The notes under the pieces are model-generated. The model was not told the DNA's origin and ran no database searches. It was given only the letters and a program-made list of their open reading frames with translations. Below, piece by piece: positions 54,378-64,000 of a stretch of 64,000 nucleotides of DNA. Origin of the DNA: Saussurea involucrata. Its lineage: Eukaryota > Streptophyta > Magnoliopsida > Asterales > Asteraceae. Within the stretch, counting starts at the first letter, position 1, and each line of letters starts with the position of its first letter. The translations under genes were made by a program, and so were the position numbers. The stretch spans positions 61,636,320-61,700,319 of the forward strand of contig CM066315.1 of the NCBI GenBank assembly GCA_033807775.1, in the 5' to 3' direction.

Positions 54378-56807
54378 ATGGCCACCAATACAAACACAAA
54401 TTATATAGACAATGGTTCTCTTGCAAAACCCCCTAGATTTTCCAGAAATAACTTCAACTTATGGAAAAATAGGATGACACTCTTCTTAGAAGGTGTAGAC
54501 CCTACTATGCCTTACTATATTGAGAATGGTCCATTCATCCCTGTAAGATTTGATGCTGCAGTTCCAGGCACTGAGAATAGACCTGCTATTCCAGAAAGAC
54601 TGGTACCTAAAGAAAGCCATCAATGGACTGATGAAGATAAGAAGAAAGTGGCAATAGATACAAAAGCCAGATCCATACTATCCATGGCTCTTCCTGACGA
54701 AGTCTACCATTCCGTCATGAATCTGAAATCATCAAAAGCCATGTGGGACACAATATGTGTTCAGTATGAAGGAACGTCTGAAGTCCAGGACTCAAGAAAG
54801 ATCAACCTGGTAAGACAATACGAAAGCTTCATTTCTGGTAAGAATGAAACTCTCTCTGAAGTTCACCAACGTTTTAATTGTTTAATTATAGATCTGAAAA
54901 CTGTTGGTAAGGAATATTCTAACTTTGAAGTGCTGACAAAGTTTCTAGAATGTTTACCTGAAAGCTGGGACAATTATTCCATGTGTCTCAAGCTGTCAAA
55001 GGATCTAAGATCAATGACCCTTGCTACCTTATATGGCACGTTGCTGAATCATGAGCAATCAAGCCATCTTAAGAAGAATCTTGTAAAAGATCCCAAAAGC
55101 ACCCCTGTTGCTTTAATCTCAGAGGAACCTTCTACTCAGCGACCCTCGGTCACTATCACTGAGTTAGAGAGTAGCTCTGAAAGTTCATCAGATTCTGATT
55201 TTTCAGATGATGAATCCTTGGCTCTCCTAACCAAAAAGTTCAGGAGATTTGCCAAGAAGAAAATGTTTAGAAAGAACAAACCTCTTTCCATAGCTGACAA
55301 GCCTAAATCATCAGTTTTTGTTGATAAGGCTACTGCTACTTGTTTTAACTGCGAAAAGATAGGACATTTTGCTAACGAGTGCAGGTCTAAGAAAGTCTCT
55401 AGACCCTCAGCTTTTACAAAGAAATCCTTTGTTCCAAGGAATAAAGATGACAAATACTCAAAGCTGAAAGACAAATATGCGAAGCTGAAAAGCTTTAAGA
55501 AGAAAGGCAAAGGCCTGATGGCTGACTATGATTGGGATGCTTCTGATGAAGAAGCATCATCATCTGATTCTGAAGATGATGAAGCAAATCAATGTCTCAT
55601 GGCCAAGATTGAAGAAGAGGAAGAAAGTTCAGACATTCCCTCCACTTCAACCTCTGCTATTCAGGTATCACCTTCTTTCTTTACCAATATTGCAAATATT
55701 GATGAAGCTGATAGTCTCCGTAAGATCGATCTCTTGACTAGAAGTTTATACGAAGCCATGAACGACAAAACTGTGGTTGAAAACCAAAACCTTGATCTCG
55801 CTAAAAAGCTTAAAAACTGTCATCTTCAAATAGAAAAGCTTTCTAAAATTGAAGAAGTTTTTAAAGATCAAGTATATTTAAATCAGCTAGTCAAAATCGA
55901 ACGAGCAGAAGCTATCGCTGCATTAGAGGCTGAAAAAGCTACTGTTGAAGGATGGTGTAATTCTTCAACAAAGATCACTGAGATAATTAAGGCTCAGATT
56001 CCTCTGAGTGATAAACATGGTATGGGTTATAAATATGATACTCCAAAACCAACCACTGAACGTTCAATGCTTAAATTTGGAACGTTCGTATCCTCAGTCG
56101 CTGACACTTCATCATCTCAGTGCTCCTCGTCCTTTACACCAATCCCTGAGGAAACTCCTACCTCCTCAAAAGGTAAGGAGAAAATGGTTTATTCAAAACC
56201 TACCTCTGTCTCTAAAGACAAAGGTAAAGGAATTGTTATTTATCAAAATCCTCAGAAAGGTACCTTAGTACCAAAGCTGAATGCTTCTAAAGCCTCAGTG
56301 ACCTACCCCTCTGGATCTAGAAATCAGATCTCTGGATTTATTCAGCGTGGATCTATTCAGCGATCTACTCCTAGACTCAGAGTGGATGTCCTTGGTAAGA
56401 AATCTGAAGAACTGAATGTTCGTCCCATTTCTAAAGCCAATAGTTTACTTGGTGCTAGCACTTCTAATTCGAAATTAAAAGCTCAGCATACAAATGGTCC
56501 TAGAACTACTTTTAGCTATAGGAAATGTTATCACTGTGGACTCACTGATCATATTGCTAGTAAGTGCCCCACAGCCACCAAAGTTGAAAAGATAGCTAAG
56601 CTGAAGATTACCCCCAAGGCAAAGAAGACCAACCCTGGTGCAAATCAGGTCAAGGTGAATTCTACCACTGAGGTTAAGAAATTAACCAAAGTGAAGAAAG
56701 ACAAAGCTGAATCTTCAAATGCTGCGAAGACCGCTGAACCTTCCATTCCAACTACTTCCACTGACAAACGTGTTTACATGGTTAAGTGGGTACCCAAGAA
56801 AAACTAA
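54378..56807 (+). CDS. gag: B Gag, intact (809 aa), two CCHC zinc knuckles
   Basis: MATNTNTNYIDNGSL start. Residues about 20-240 are the UBN2-type copia Gag core (NFNLWKNRMTLFLEGVD; AMWDTICVQYEGTSEVQDSR; NHEQSSHLKKNL). Knuckle one, CFNCEKIGHFANEC, at about 322-335; acidic Ser/Glu/Asp stretch near 390-420; coiled coil about 468-535 (LAKKLKNCHLQIEKLSKIEE); knuckle two, CYHCGLTDHIASKC, at about 717-730; Lys-rich tail and the C-terminus KWVPKKN. The protein forms the particle and binds RNA. Length and layout fit Sireviruses. No stop or shift, unlike A. TAA at 56805-56807. Confidence 0.93.
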   Translation: MATNTNTNYIDNGSLAKPPRFSRNNFNLWKNRMTLFLEGVDPTMPYYIENGPFIPVRFDAAVPGTENRPAIPERLVPKESHQWTDEDKKKVAIDTKARSILSMALPDEVYHSVMNLKSSKAMWDTICVQYEGTSEVQDSRKINLVRQYESFISGKNETLSEVHQRFNCLIIDLKTVGKEYSNFEVLTKFLECLPESWDNYSMCLKLSKDLRSMTLATLYGTLLNHEQSSHLKKNLVKDPKSTPVALISEEPSTQRPSVTITELESSSESSSDSDFSDDESLALLTKKFRRFAKKKMFRKNKPLSIADKPKSSVFVDKATATCFNCEKIGHFANECRSKKVSRPSAFTKKSFVPRNKDDKYSKLKDKYAKLKSFKKKGKGLMADYDWDASDEEASSSDSEDDEANQCLMAKIEEEEESSDIPSTSTSAIQVSPSFFTNIANIDEADSLRKIDLLTRSLYEAMNDKTVVENQNLDLAKKLKNCHLQIEKLSKIEEVFKDQVYLNQLVKIERAEAIAALEAEKATVEGWCNSSTKITEIIKAQIPLSDKHGMGYKYDTPKPTTERSMLKFGTFVSSVADTSSSQCSSSFTPIPEETPTSSKGKEKMVYSKPTSVSKDKGKGIVIYQNPQKGTLVPKLNASKASVTYPSGSRNQISGFIQRGSIQRSTPRLRVDVLGKKSEELNVRPISKANSLLGASTSNSKLKAQHTNGPRTTFSYRKCYHCGLTDHIASKCPTATKVEKIAKLKITPKAKKTNPGANQVKVNSTTEVKKLTKVKKDKAESSNAAKTAEPSIPTTSTDKRVYMVKWVPKKN

Positions 56808-56826
56808 TCTTCCTTTGTAAATGCAG
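56808..56826 (+). promoter_or_regulatory. B gag-pol junction with 3'-splice-like motif
   Basis: After the gag TAA comes TCTTCCTTTGTAAATGCAG, which ends at 56826; the protease frame starts here in a frame different from gag. It looks like a plant splice acceptor. Confidence 0.5.
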
Positions 56827-59800
56827 GTTAAGAAGGGTATCTGGTATCTCGATAGCGGATGCTCTAGACACATGACTGGAAAGAAAAACCTGCTCGCTGA
56901 ATACAAGAAAGAGAAGGGTCCCTCTGTGACTTTCGGTGGAAATGGAAAAGGACATACCCGAGGGTATGGTGTACTTTCAAATGGTACAACCTCCTTCAGA
57001 AGAGTCGCATATGTTGAAGGGCTGAAGCATAATCTTCTAAGCATCAGTCAGCTTTGCGACATGGATAACAAAGTAATTTTTTACTAAGGAATCCTGCTTT
57101 GTCTCTGACAAAAAGGAGAAGATAGCTCTCAGCGGTTATCGTTTGGAAAATGTTTATGTAATAAACATGGACTCAACAACCACTGAGAACTCATGTTTCT
57201 TATCAAAGGCCTCATCTGATGTCAACTGGCTATGGCATAAGAGGCTCTCTCATCTAAATTTCAAGACACTGAATACTCTTTCGTCAAAAGAGTTAGTCAC
57301 TGGTCTACCTCAGCATTCATACGCCAAAGAGTCATTATGTTCAGTGTGTGAAAAAGGGAAGCAGACCAAAGCAAGCTTTAAGTCAAAGCAAGTTTCTTCA
57401 GTGTCATCTCCTCTACAACTACTCCATATGGATTTGTTTGGCCCTGTTAACAAACAATCCATCGCTGGAAAGAAATATACGCTGGTCATAGTTGATGAAC
57501 TCTCACGCTTCACTTGGGTAATGTTTCTCCGTTCTAAGAGTGACACCCCTGAAGAACTCATCATCTTTGTTCGGAAGATGGAAACTCTGAACAATATGAC
57601 TGTTCGCTCAATAAGGAGTGATCATGGAACTGAATTCAAAAACAGTTCTCTTGATTCCTTCCTTGAGAGTAAGGGTATTTCTCACAACTTTTCGTCAGTG
57701 AGAACACCGCAACAAAATGGAGTCGTTGAAAGAAGAAATAGAACAATTATTGAAGCTGCACGTTCAATGCTCAGCGATTCTCACCTGCCTACTCAGTTTT
57801 GGGCAGAAGCTGTCATCACTGTTTGTTTTACGCAAAACAGGTCGCTGATAGTTAAAAGATTCAAAAAGACAGCCTATGAACTCTTTCATGGGAGAAAGCC
57901 TTCAATCAGCTTTCTTCACATCTTTGGATGTCAGTGTTTCATACTGAACAACAGAGATGCCCTTGGAAAGTTTGATCCTAAGGCTGATGATGGAATCTTT
58001 CTTGGATACTCCTCAGTTTCCAAAGCCTTCAGAGTCTTCAATCGAAGAAGACAAACTGTAGAAGAAACTATTCACGTCACGTTTGACGAATCCCGTTCAG
58101 CGAACTCTAAACCGAACGCTGATACAGAAGAACTGAATCAATGGATGTTTTCTCATCTTGGTGATTCAGAAGATATTCCCACTCCTCATGCTCATCCAGT
58201 AGAAGATGATAGTCCCACTATCATTCCAAACATGCAGAATAGTGAAGCTGAAACATCATGGGTCTCAGTTGTTCCTATAAACACTATACCTGCAGTTGAT
58301 CCAAATGTCTCAGACATTCCATCTATTTCTCAGCAATCAGTGAATGAAGTGACAAATGCAAACATTCCTCTCTTAGCTGATAATCCAGAAGTAGCCGAAG
58401 CCTCATCTTCAGTTTCTCCAGTTCAGACTGAGTCAGCGACGTATGCTCCGGCTCAGCGATGGACTGTAAATCACCCAATCGATCAAATTCTTGGTGATCC
58501 AAACGCTGGTATTCAGACTCGTAGAAGTGCAGGTAATATTTGTTTATTTGTTAACTTTATTTCTCTAACTGAACCAAAGAAAATAGATGATGCCCTCAAA
58601 GATCCAAACTGGGTCAACGCTATGCAAGAAGAGCTGACTGAATTCGAAAGAAACAAAGTTTGGAAACTCGTTCGTAGACCAACTGACAAAACGGTGATAG
58701 GCACTAAATGGGTCTATCGAAACAAGTTGGACGAACATGGTACTGTAACTCGCAACAAAGCTCGTCTTGTTGCTCAGGGATACAGACAAGAGGAAGGCAT
58801 AGATTATGACGAAACATTTGCTCCAGTAGCAAGACTTGAATCTATTCGTCTTTTCTTAGCATATGCTGTACACAAAAACTTCACTGTACATCAGATGGAT
58901 GTTAAGTCAGCGTTTCTGAATGGAAAGCTGAATGAAGAAGTTTATGTGGAACAACCTCCAGGATTCTCAGATCCTAAGCATCTAGGTTATGTTTATAAAC
59001 TGGATAAGGCACTTTATGGCTTAAAGCAAGCTCCACGTGCATGGTATGACACTCTTTCCACTTATCTCCATATTGAAAAATTTGAGCGAGGCAAGATTGA
59101 CAAAACTCTATTTTTTAGAAAAGTGAAAGGTCATATCATTCTAGTTCAAATATATGTTGATGACATTATATTTGGTTCTACTAACCCTGAGCTTTGTACT
59201 CGTTTCGCTGATAGAATGAAAGATGGGTATAAAATGAGCATGATGGGTGAACTAACATATTTCCTTGGTCTTCAGATTAAGCAAACTGAAAAAGGAACTT
59301 TCATTAATCAAGGAAAATATGTTAAAGATATGCTGAAGAAATTCGACTTAACTGAAAGTTCAGCTATGAAAACCCCTATGGCACCACCGCTGACATTTGA
59401 TAAGGACACAAAGGGTGTTCCTGTCAATGTCACGCTGTACCGTGGGATGATCGGCTCACTATTGTATCTTACAGCTAGCCGACCCGATATTATGTTTGCA
59501 ACATGTCTGTGTGCACGATATCAAGCTGAACCTAAGATATCTCATATGAAAGCTGTAAAAGCGAATCTTTCGATATCTTAAGGGTACAGCGAATCTAGGC
59601 CTTTGGTATCCCAAAGACTCGGGATTCGATCTAACTGCCTATTCAGACAGTGATTTTGCAGGTTGCAAAATGGATAGGAAAAGCACCACAGGAGGATGTC
59701 AGCTCCTGGGTGGAAAGCTGGTAAGTTGGACAAGTAAGAAGCAAAACTCAGTGTCCACTTCCACAGCTGAAGCTGAGTATGTAGCCGCTGGAAGCTGTTG

Positions 59801-60101
59801 TTCTCAAGTCTTGTGGATGAGAAATCAGCTACTAGACTATGATCCCCAGCTCTCCAAAATTCCAATCTATTGCGACAGCACTAGTGCCATCGTTATAGCC
59901 AACAACCCAGTGCTACACTCAAAGACAAAACACATCGAAATCAGATATCATTTTATCAGAGATCATGTGATGAATGGTGATATAGAACTTCATTTTATTC
60001 CAACTGATTATCAGTTAGCTGATCTATTTACCAAACCTCTTGATGAGACAAGATTCAACTTTCTCATCAGCGAACATGGAATGCTGAACTTTGAAGGATA
60101 A
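56821..60101 (+). pseudogene. pol: B pol: protease, integrase, RT, RNase H, two 1-nt shifts
   Basis: Protease IWYLDSGCSRHMTGKKNLL near 56840-56890. Integrase: WHKRLSHLNFKTLNTL, CSVCEKGKQTKA, LLHMDLFGPV, IRSDHGTEFKNSS, TPQQNGVVERRNRT. RT: VIGTKWVYRNKLDEHGT, SAFLNGKLNEEVY, YVDDIIFGS (about 59154-59180). RNase H: YSDSDFAGC, STAEAEYVAA, CDSTSAI, ADLFTKPLDETRF; stop 60099-60101. Compared with A there is one extra T in a T-run near 57080 (before integrase) and one extra A near 59568 (before RNase H). Every catalytic motif I can see is intact. The two shifts may be real or homopolymer errors in the assembly, so this copy could be functional. Confidence 0.9.
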
Positions 60102-61069
60102 AACCTTCAGCGGTTCACATTGATCAGCGATAGGATAAAATCAACTTGTATAACCCATTCTATCATTCTCTCTCTGAATAAACTTGATTCGCTGATATCA
60201 AGGTATGTTTACTCTCTCTGACAAACGCATGAAAATGCAAGATTTCAAAACAAATGCATCATTGAATATCTCTTCCTTAACAGCGACTTTTTGAAATTTC
60301 TTAAAACCTTCACTGATATTTCTATTCAGTGCTTCATGTTTTCAAAGAGTCCCTGAGTTTTTCAAAACCTCAGAGACAACCAAGAATATGAAAGGACAGT
60401 TGTGACGTCATTGCAACGGATAAACCCCGGCACGATTTCTTTCTGACACACGTTTGCACGTTTCGTTCAAACTTCCAATCAAATGCAAACACGTGTCCGT
60501 GTCATGATGAAAACCTTTTCCCGCTCAAGGTTTTCTCTCTCTAAAATCTCTATATAAACAACTCTTGGTTTATATTTTATCTTTTACGCGATCAAATCTT
60601 CCTCCGCAAGAAAAGAATTACTGTTGCATTTGTGCTCTCAAATCTTCAAAGAACTGTTCATCATCTTCTTCATCAAACATCAAGGTTAATATGTTCTTAT
60701 TTATTACCAAATGCTTAACTTGTTTCTGATCTTATCATTGTTTTAAACAAGATCAAACAAAAGAACTCCTTAAAATAAAATCATTTCTTTCATGGTTTTA
60801 TGAACACAACCATTTCATGGTTGTTCTTCAAGTTTTAAATCTTATTCTTAAACTTGTTCTTCATTCGTATCCAGATTTTTTTAGAAACTGGAATACAAGA
60901 CTTTATGGGTTTTACATTTCGTTTCAAATCATGAAAAACCCTAATCTTCATTAAGACATTTATGTCTGAATGAAATGGACCAAATTCGAACCATCTTAAT
61001 GGAAATTCTTTCCATATCAAGACAATTCTTATTTGTTAACATCTTTGGTTGAACTGATAATACAGAGAA
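60102..61069 (+). promoter_or_regulatory. B spacer with putative internal promoter and 5' UTR intron
   Basis: G-box CACGTG at 60490-60495, TATATAAA at 60551-60558, a pyrimidine-rich exon-like stretch, donor CAAG/GTTAAT at 60684/60685, T-rich putative intron of 381 nt, acceptor ATAATACAG ending 61065 and ATG at 61070. Layout and spacing are as in A although the intron sequence has diverged. Confidence 0.55.
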
Positions 61070-64000
61070 ATGGCAACTTCAAAGATCAATATTACCGCTG
61101 AGAACATCTCCGCTGACTCTGAGGAAGTGGAAATCATCAAAGCCCCTCAGGTTAAGTTCAAGCTGGATCAACTAGATTGGACCAAGGTCAACAACCTCTC
61201 TGCGCTTCTCGAGTTTCCTCCTCGAAAGCAAGTCACACATATGGATGATGCTGTGAATTTCCTGAAAAACTGTTGCATTTCAACAGCCCTGACCATCACA
61301 CCTCCTGCAAGTCAGCTGCTACTATCCCAGTTCTGGTACTCTGCCAGACACTCTCAGCTACCATCCGCCAAAGATCCCTCCAAAACTATTGATTGCATAC
61401 TCAGCGATACTGAGTATGGCACAATAAAGATAACTCCCGCAATCATTCGAAAAGCCCTGAACTTTCCCAATGCTACCAAAGAAAAACCGTTTGTTCCATT
61501 CCCTGACCATAAGAAGCATGCTGACAGAGAAGAAATCATTGCTTTCCTCGACGCAATGGGTTACATCTGGGAAACTGGAAGGGACAAGAAGCCCGAGAAG
61601 AAGCTGACGCTGATAAAGAAGTCCAAAATGCCCAGCGAGATGAATTTCATCTTCGCACACCTGATCAGCTGCATGTCAGCGAAGACCGGCTCCTCTGATC
61701 AAGCCGCTCAACCTCAGCAGGCTATGGGATACGCACTGCTGAAAGGTCTACATATTGACTGGGCATCTATCATTTATGATGACCTAGTACAAAGAGTAGA
61801 TTATGCTGCTGACAGACCTGCATGGGTTCCCTACCCCCGATTCATCAGCGCCATCTTCCAATATGGGCTGAAGGACAGCTATCCTCAAGAGGGTGACCTG
61901 AAACTTTCTCAGGTTGGCCCTAAGGTGCTCGATTTCAAACCTGTCGACAATGAGGTACGTCTTTCTACCCTTCTCTCTCTTCTTAACCCTAATTCTTTGA
62001 CTTCTGTGGCTCCTTCAGCGACAATACCCATCGCTGATTCCCCGGCCACACAATCCTCTCCTTCTAAGAAAAGGAAACACTCTACAACCCAACTTGGTTC
62101 CAAAAGGATCAAGAAAACCAAGGAGCAGCCCCAGCAATCCCATGCTGAAGACTCCTCAGCTCATTCTGAAGAGCTGAAGGAAAGTTCCGTGGTACGCTCT
62201 GCCACACCCGTGCAAGCCAAACCTCCAATCCAGACTTCAGCGTCTCCAAACGCTGAGGTTAGAAACTTGGAACCTACCCAACCTCCCTCAGTCTCTCAAA
62301 AGATTGATGAAGTGATTCTCAACGATTCCAATGCTGAACTCAGAACCCAAACCCCATTCTTATCCTTCGCTTCTCCCTCCACTCACTTGGACACTCCTCC
62401 AAAGATCACTGGAGATGCCATCATTCCAGAACCCACAGCTGAAGCTTCTCAAAGAATGATGAAGAAAGGACCTGCAGAGATCACCATACCTCACCGTACT
62501 TTCGAAGAGGATATGGAACATTTTTCAGGAACTTGCAACTTTGACGAGTTCATCAATCCTCCTGCAGGTACAAATAAAATCCTATACACTGTAACTAAAC
62601 CTGAAACTTCTGAGCTTGCCTTTGTTCACAAGTACTTATCTGTTACAGGTCCTAATTTGGGAGACATCAACGCCTCTCTGAAGTCCGTGGAAACCAAGCT
62701 GACAGATCTCACCACTACTCTTTCCAACAACTCTTCAGCTGTAACAAACGCTGGAGAGAATTTGACAAAGCTGACAACGGTGGTGGAAAAGAAAGCTTCC
62801 AAAGTGCTCGCCGACATCTACACTGACTACACCTCACTCAAAAACTCCGTTTCCTCCATGTCTGGCGAAGTCACAACGCTGAAGACATCGGTTGGAGCCT
62901 TAGAGGGTGATATGTCAGCTGTAAAGACTGACTCAGGCTCTGTAAAGACCGACGTTGGTGAGATGAAAACGATGATCCAGCAGCTACTCAACAAGGCAAA
63001 TACTCCAGCTCCTGAACCGACCCCTGCCCCTGCATTGGAAACTTTCACAGCGACGGATCGCAAAGAGCTGGAAAAGATCAATCCTGCTATAACTGGCCTA
63101 GAAGTCAGATTAGCAAAGATTGAAAGCTGTGTGGGTATCTCTGGCCAAGAAGACAGAGAGCCTCCCACAGCTGTAGAGTCTACCCATTCCTCCCCCAATC
63201 ATCATGAGAAAGAGGGGGAGAAGAGCGCTGAACATCCCGAGGATAAGAGCGCTGAACATACCGATGAGAAGAGCGCTGAGGGTCTTGAAAAGAGCGCTGA
63301 AGATCTTTCCCATGATGAATCTATCAGGGGAGAGAAGAATGAAGATCTTATCGCTGGACCTCAGGGAGATGAAAACCCTGAGGGAACCGAGAAGCTCGCC
63401 TCTGTATCTGAGGGGGAGCAACTCGAAGACGAAGCTGAAGAATCCGAAGCAGAAGATGATGAAGACATCGACATCCCTGATAATGAACCATCGTCCTCTC
63501 CAAGGAATGATGATGATGATGACGACGATGACGATGACTTCTTTATCGTCAAACCTGCCCCAAGGATTAAAGCTCTTAAGGGGATTTCAATAAATGAACC
63601 AACAGGGGAGCGGACAAAGACAAAGCCCTCAGCCTCTGGATCTGAGAAAGGCAAAGGCAAAAGCGTCGCTGAAGATAACAATCTGACGATCTTGCTTGAA
63701 AAGCCGGTTTGTCAGTCCTCTCCCCTGTTTGAGGATGTCGCTGAAGGTTCTACTACTACGACTTCACAAATAAAGCCAGCTGCTGCTGATGAAATAATCC
63801 CAGTCTTAGATTTGATCTCTGAGACTGATGAACCAGAAGAACAACCTCTCTCGCACAGAAACAGACCTTCCTCAGCTCCTCAAAAGCTGAGTGAAGAGAA
63901 TCAAAAGAGAAGAGAGGAAATAATAAAGCGATTCGAGGATCAGCGAATCATTCTGAGGCGTGATCAACTTCCTTCAGTTCCTCCTATGTTCAGAATCTCA
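61070..64000 (+). CDS. B third ORF, open for 977 codons to the window edge, unknown function
   Basis: ATG at 61070 starts a frame without a stop through position 64000. Residues 1-about 280: globular domain (PPRKQVTHMDDAVNFLKNC, FWYSARHS, KKSKMPSEMNFIFAHLISCM, GYALLKGLHIDWASIIYD, WVPYPRFISAIFQYG). About 331-350: basic NLS-like stretch (SKKRKHS, KRIKKTKE). About 530-645: predicted coiled coil of heptad-like segments (SLKSVETKLTDLTTTLSNN). About 718-760: five acidic repeats around KSAE. About 811-825: a run of ten Asp. I see no signal peptide or membrane segment, so a role as envelope is not supported; the composition suggests a nuclear or RNA/protein-binding role. Its C-terminus is outside the window. 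Confidence 0.82.
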   Translation, partial: MATSKINITAENISADSEEVEIIKAPQVKFKLDQLDWTKVNNLSALLEFPPRKQVTHMDDAVNFLKNCCISTALTITPPASQLLLSQFWYSARHSQLPSAKDPSKTIDCILSDTEYGTIKITPAIIRKALNFPNATKEKPFVPFPDHKKHADREEIIAFLDAMGYIWETGRDKKPEKKLTLIKKSKMPSEMNFIFAHLISCMSAKTGSSDQAAQPQQAMGYALLKGLHIDWASIIYDDLVQRVDYAADRPAWVPYPRFISAIFQYGLKDSYPQEGDLKLSQVGPKVLDFKPVDNEVRLSTLLSLLNPNSLTSVAPSATIPIADSPATQSSPSKKRKHSTTQLGSKRIKKTKEQPQQSHAEDSSAHSEELKESSVVRSATPVQAKPPIQTSASPNAEVRNLEPTQPPSVSQKIDEVILNDSNAELRTQTPFLSFASPSTHLDTPPKITGDAIIPEPTAEASQRMMKKGPAEITIPHRTFEEDMEHFSGTCNFDEFINPPAGTNKILYTVTKPETSELAFVHKYLSVTGPNLGDINASLKSVETKLTDLTTTLSNNSSAVTNAGENLTKLTTVVEKKASKVLADIYTDYTSLKNSVSSMSGEVTTLKTSVGALEGDMSAVKTDSGSVKTDVGEMKTMIQQLLNKANTPAPEPTPAPALETFTATDRKELEKINPAITGLEVRLAKIESCVGISGQEDREPPTAVESTHSSPNHHEKEGEKSAEHPEDKSAEHTDEKSAEGLEKSAEDLSHDESIRGEKNEDLIAGPQGDENPEGTEKLASVSEGEQLEDEAEESEAEDDEDIDIPDNEPSSSPRNDDDDDDDDDDFFIVKPAPRIKALKGISINEPTGERTKTKPSASGSEKGKGKSVAEDNNLTILLEKPVCQSSPLFEDVAEGSTTTTSQIKPAAADEIIPVLDLISETDEPEEQPLSHRNRPSSAPQKLSEENQKRREEIIKRFEDQRIILRRDQLPSVPPMFRIS

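Larger units (their letters stand above)
53330..64000 (+). mobile_element. B: young Sirevirus-like copia element of the A family, runs off the window
   Basis: 5' LTR, PBS, intact gag, pol with two 1-nt insertions in homopolymers, and an open third ORF to the edge. Co-linear with A but far less decayed. It starts inside the third ORF of A. The 5 bp before it, ctgtt, is the predicted TSD. The 3' LTR is outside the window. Confidence 0.88.

Overview
This 64 kb window is plant nuclear DNA made almost entirely of nested LTR retrotransposons. The evidence is Ty1/copia elements primed by initiator Met-tRNA (TGGTATCAGAGC), an Athila/Tat-type Ty3/gypsy element primed by Asp-tRNA, and a chromodomain gypsy integrase. 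I think a eudicot, perhaps Asteraceae, but the sequence does not prove the family. I see no convincing host gene, rRNA, tRNA or CRISPR array.

Left half (mostly minus strand). G1, a chromodomain gypsy element, is the oldest layer: 3' LTR at 1-576 + 7954-8117, integrase at 8153-8712 + 24309-25003. J, an Athila-like element with gag and protease only (577-7953, TSD gatat), sits inside the G1 LTR. C, a 15.6 kb Sirevirus-like copia element (8713-24303, TSD ctctc), sits inside the G1 integrase. C carries gag, pol and a very long third ORF between pol and the 3' LTR, and that ORF is itself broken by an LTR-like insert, K (10420-11036). From about 25004 to 29060 lies G, a copia element truncated at both ends.

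Middle. 29238-31719 looks like a solo gypsy LTR, 31720-33218 is AT-rich DNA without genes, and 33219-34601 is part of another gypsy LTR, H.

Right half (plus strand). A, a Sirevirus-like copia element with 5' LTR at 34602-35558, is inserted in H. Its reverse transcriptase is split by E (39936-50301, TSD gaact), a gag-only element. E's leader is split by F (40244-45460, TSD gtttt), another gag-only element with an inverted LTR at its 5' end. The third ORF of A stops at 53329, where B, a younger copy of the same family, begins with its 5' LTR (53330-54297). B has an intact gag, a pol with two 1-nt homopolymer shifts, and a third ORF open for 977 codons to the window edge.

The genes work as retrotransposon modules. 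Gag (UBN2-type core, coiled coil, zinc knuckles) packages RNA. Pol (protease, integrase, reverse transcriptase, RNase H) makes and inserts cDNA. The third ORF has an unknown role; it shows no membrane or signal segment, only a globular N-terminus, a Lys-rich NLS-like patch and a coiled coil. Main points for a second look: promoter-like and intron-like DNA in front of the third ORF, a 3'-splice-like motif just after the gag stop in five elements, element-wide enrichment of family-specific hexamers, and several hairpin arrays in the non-coding parts of the non-autonomous elements.
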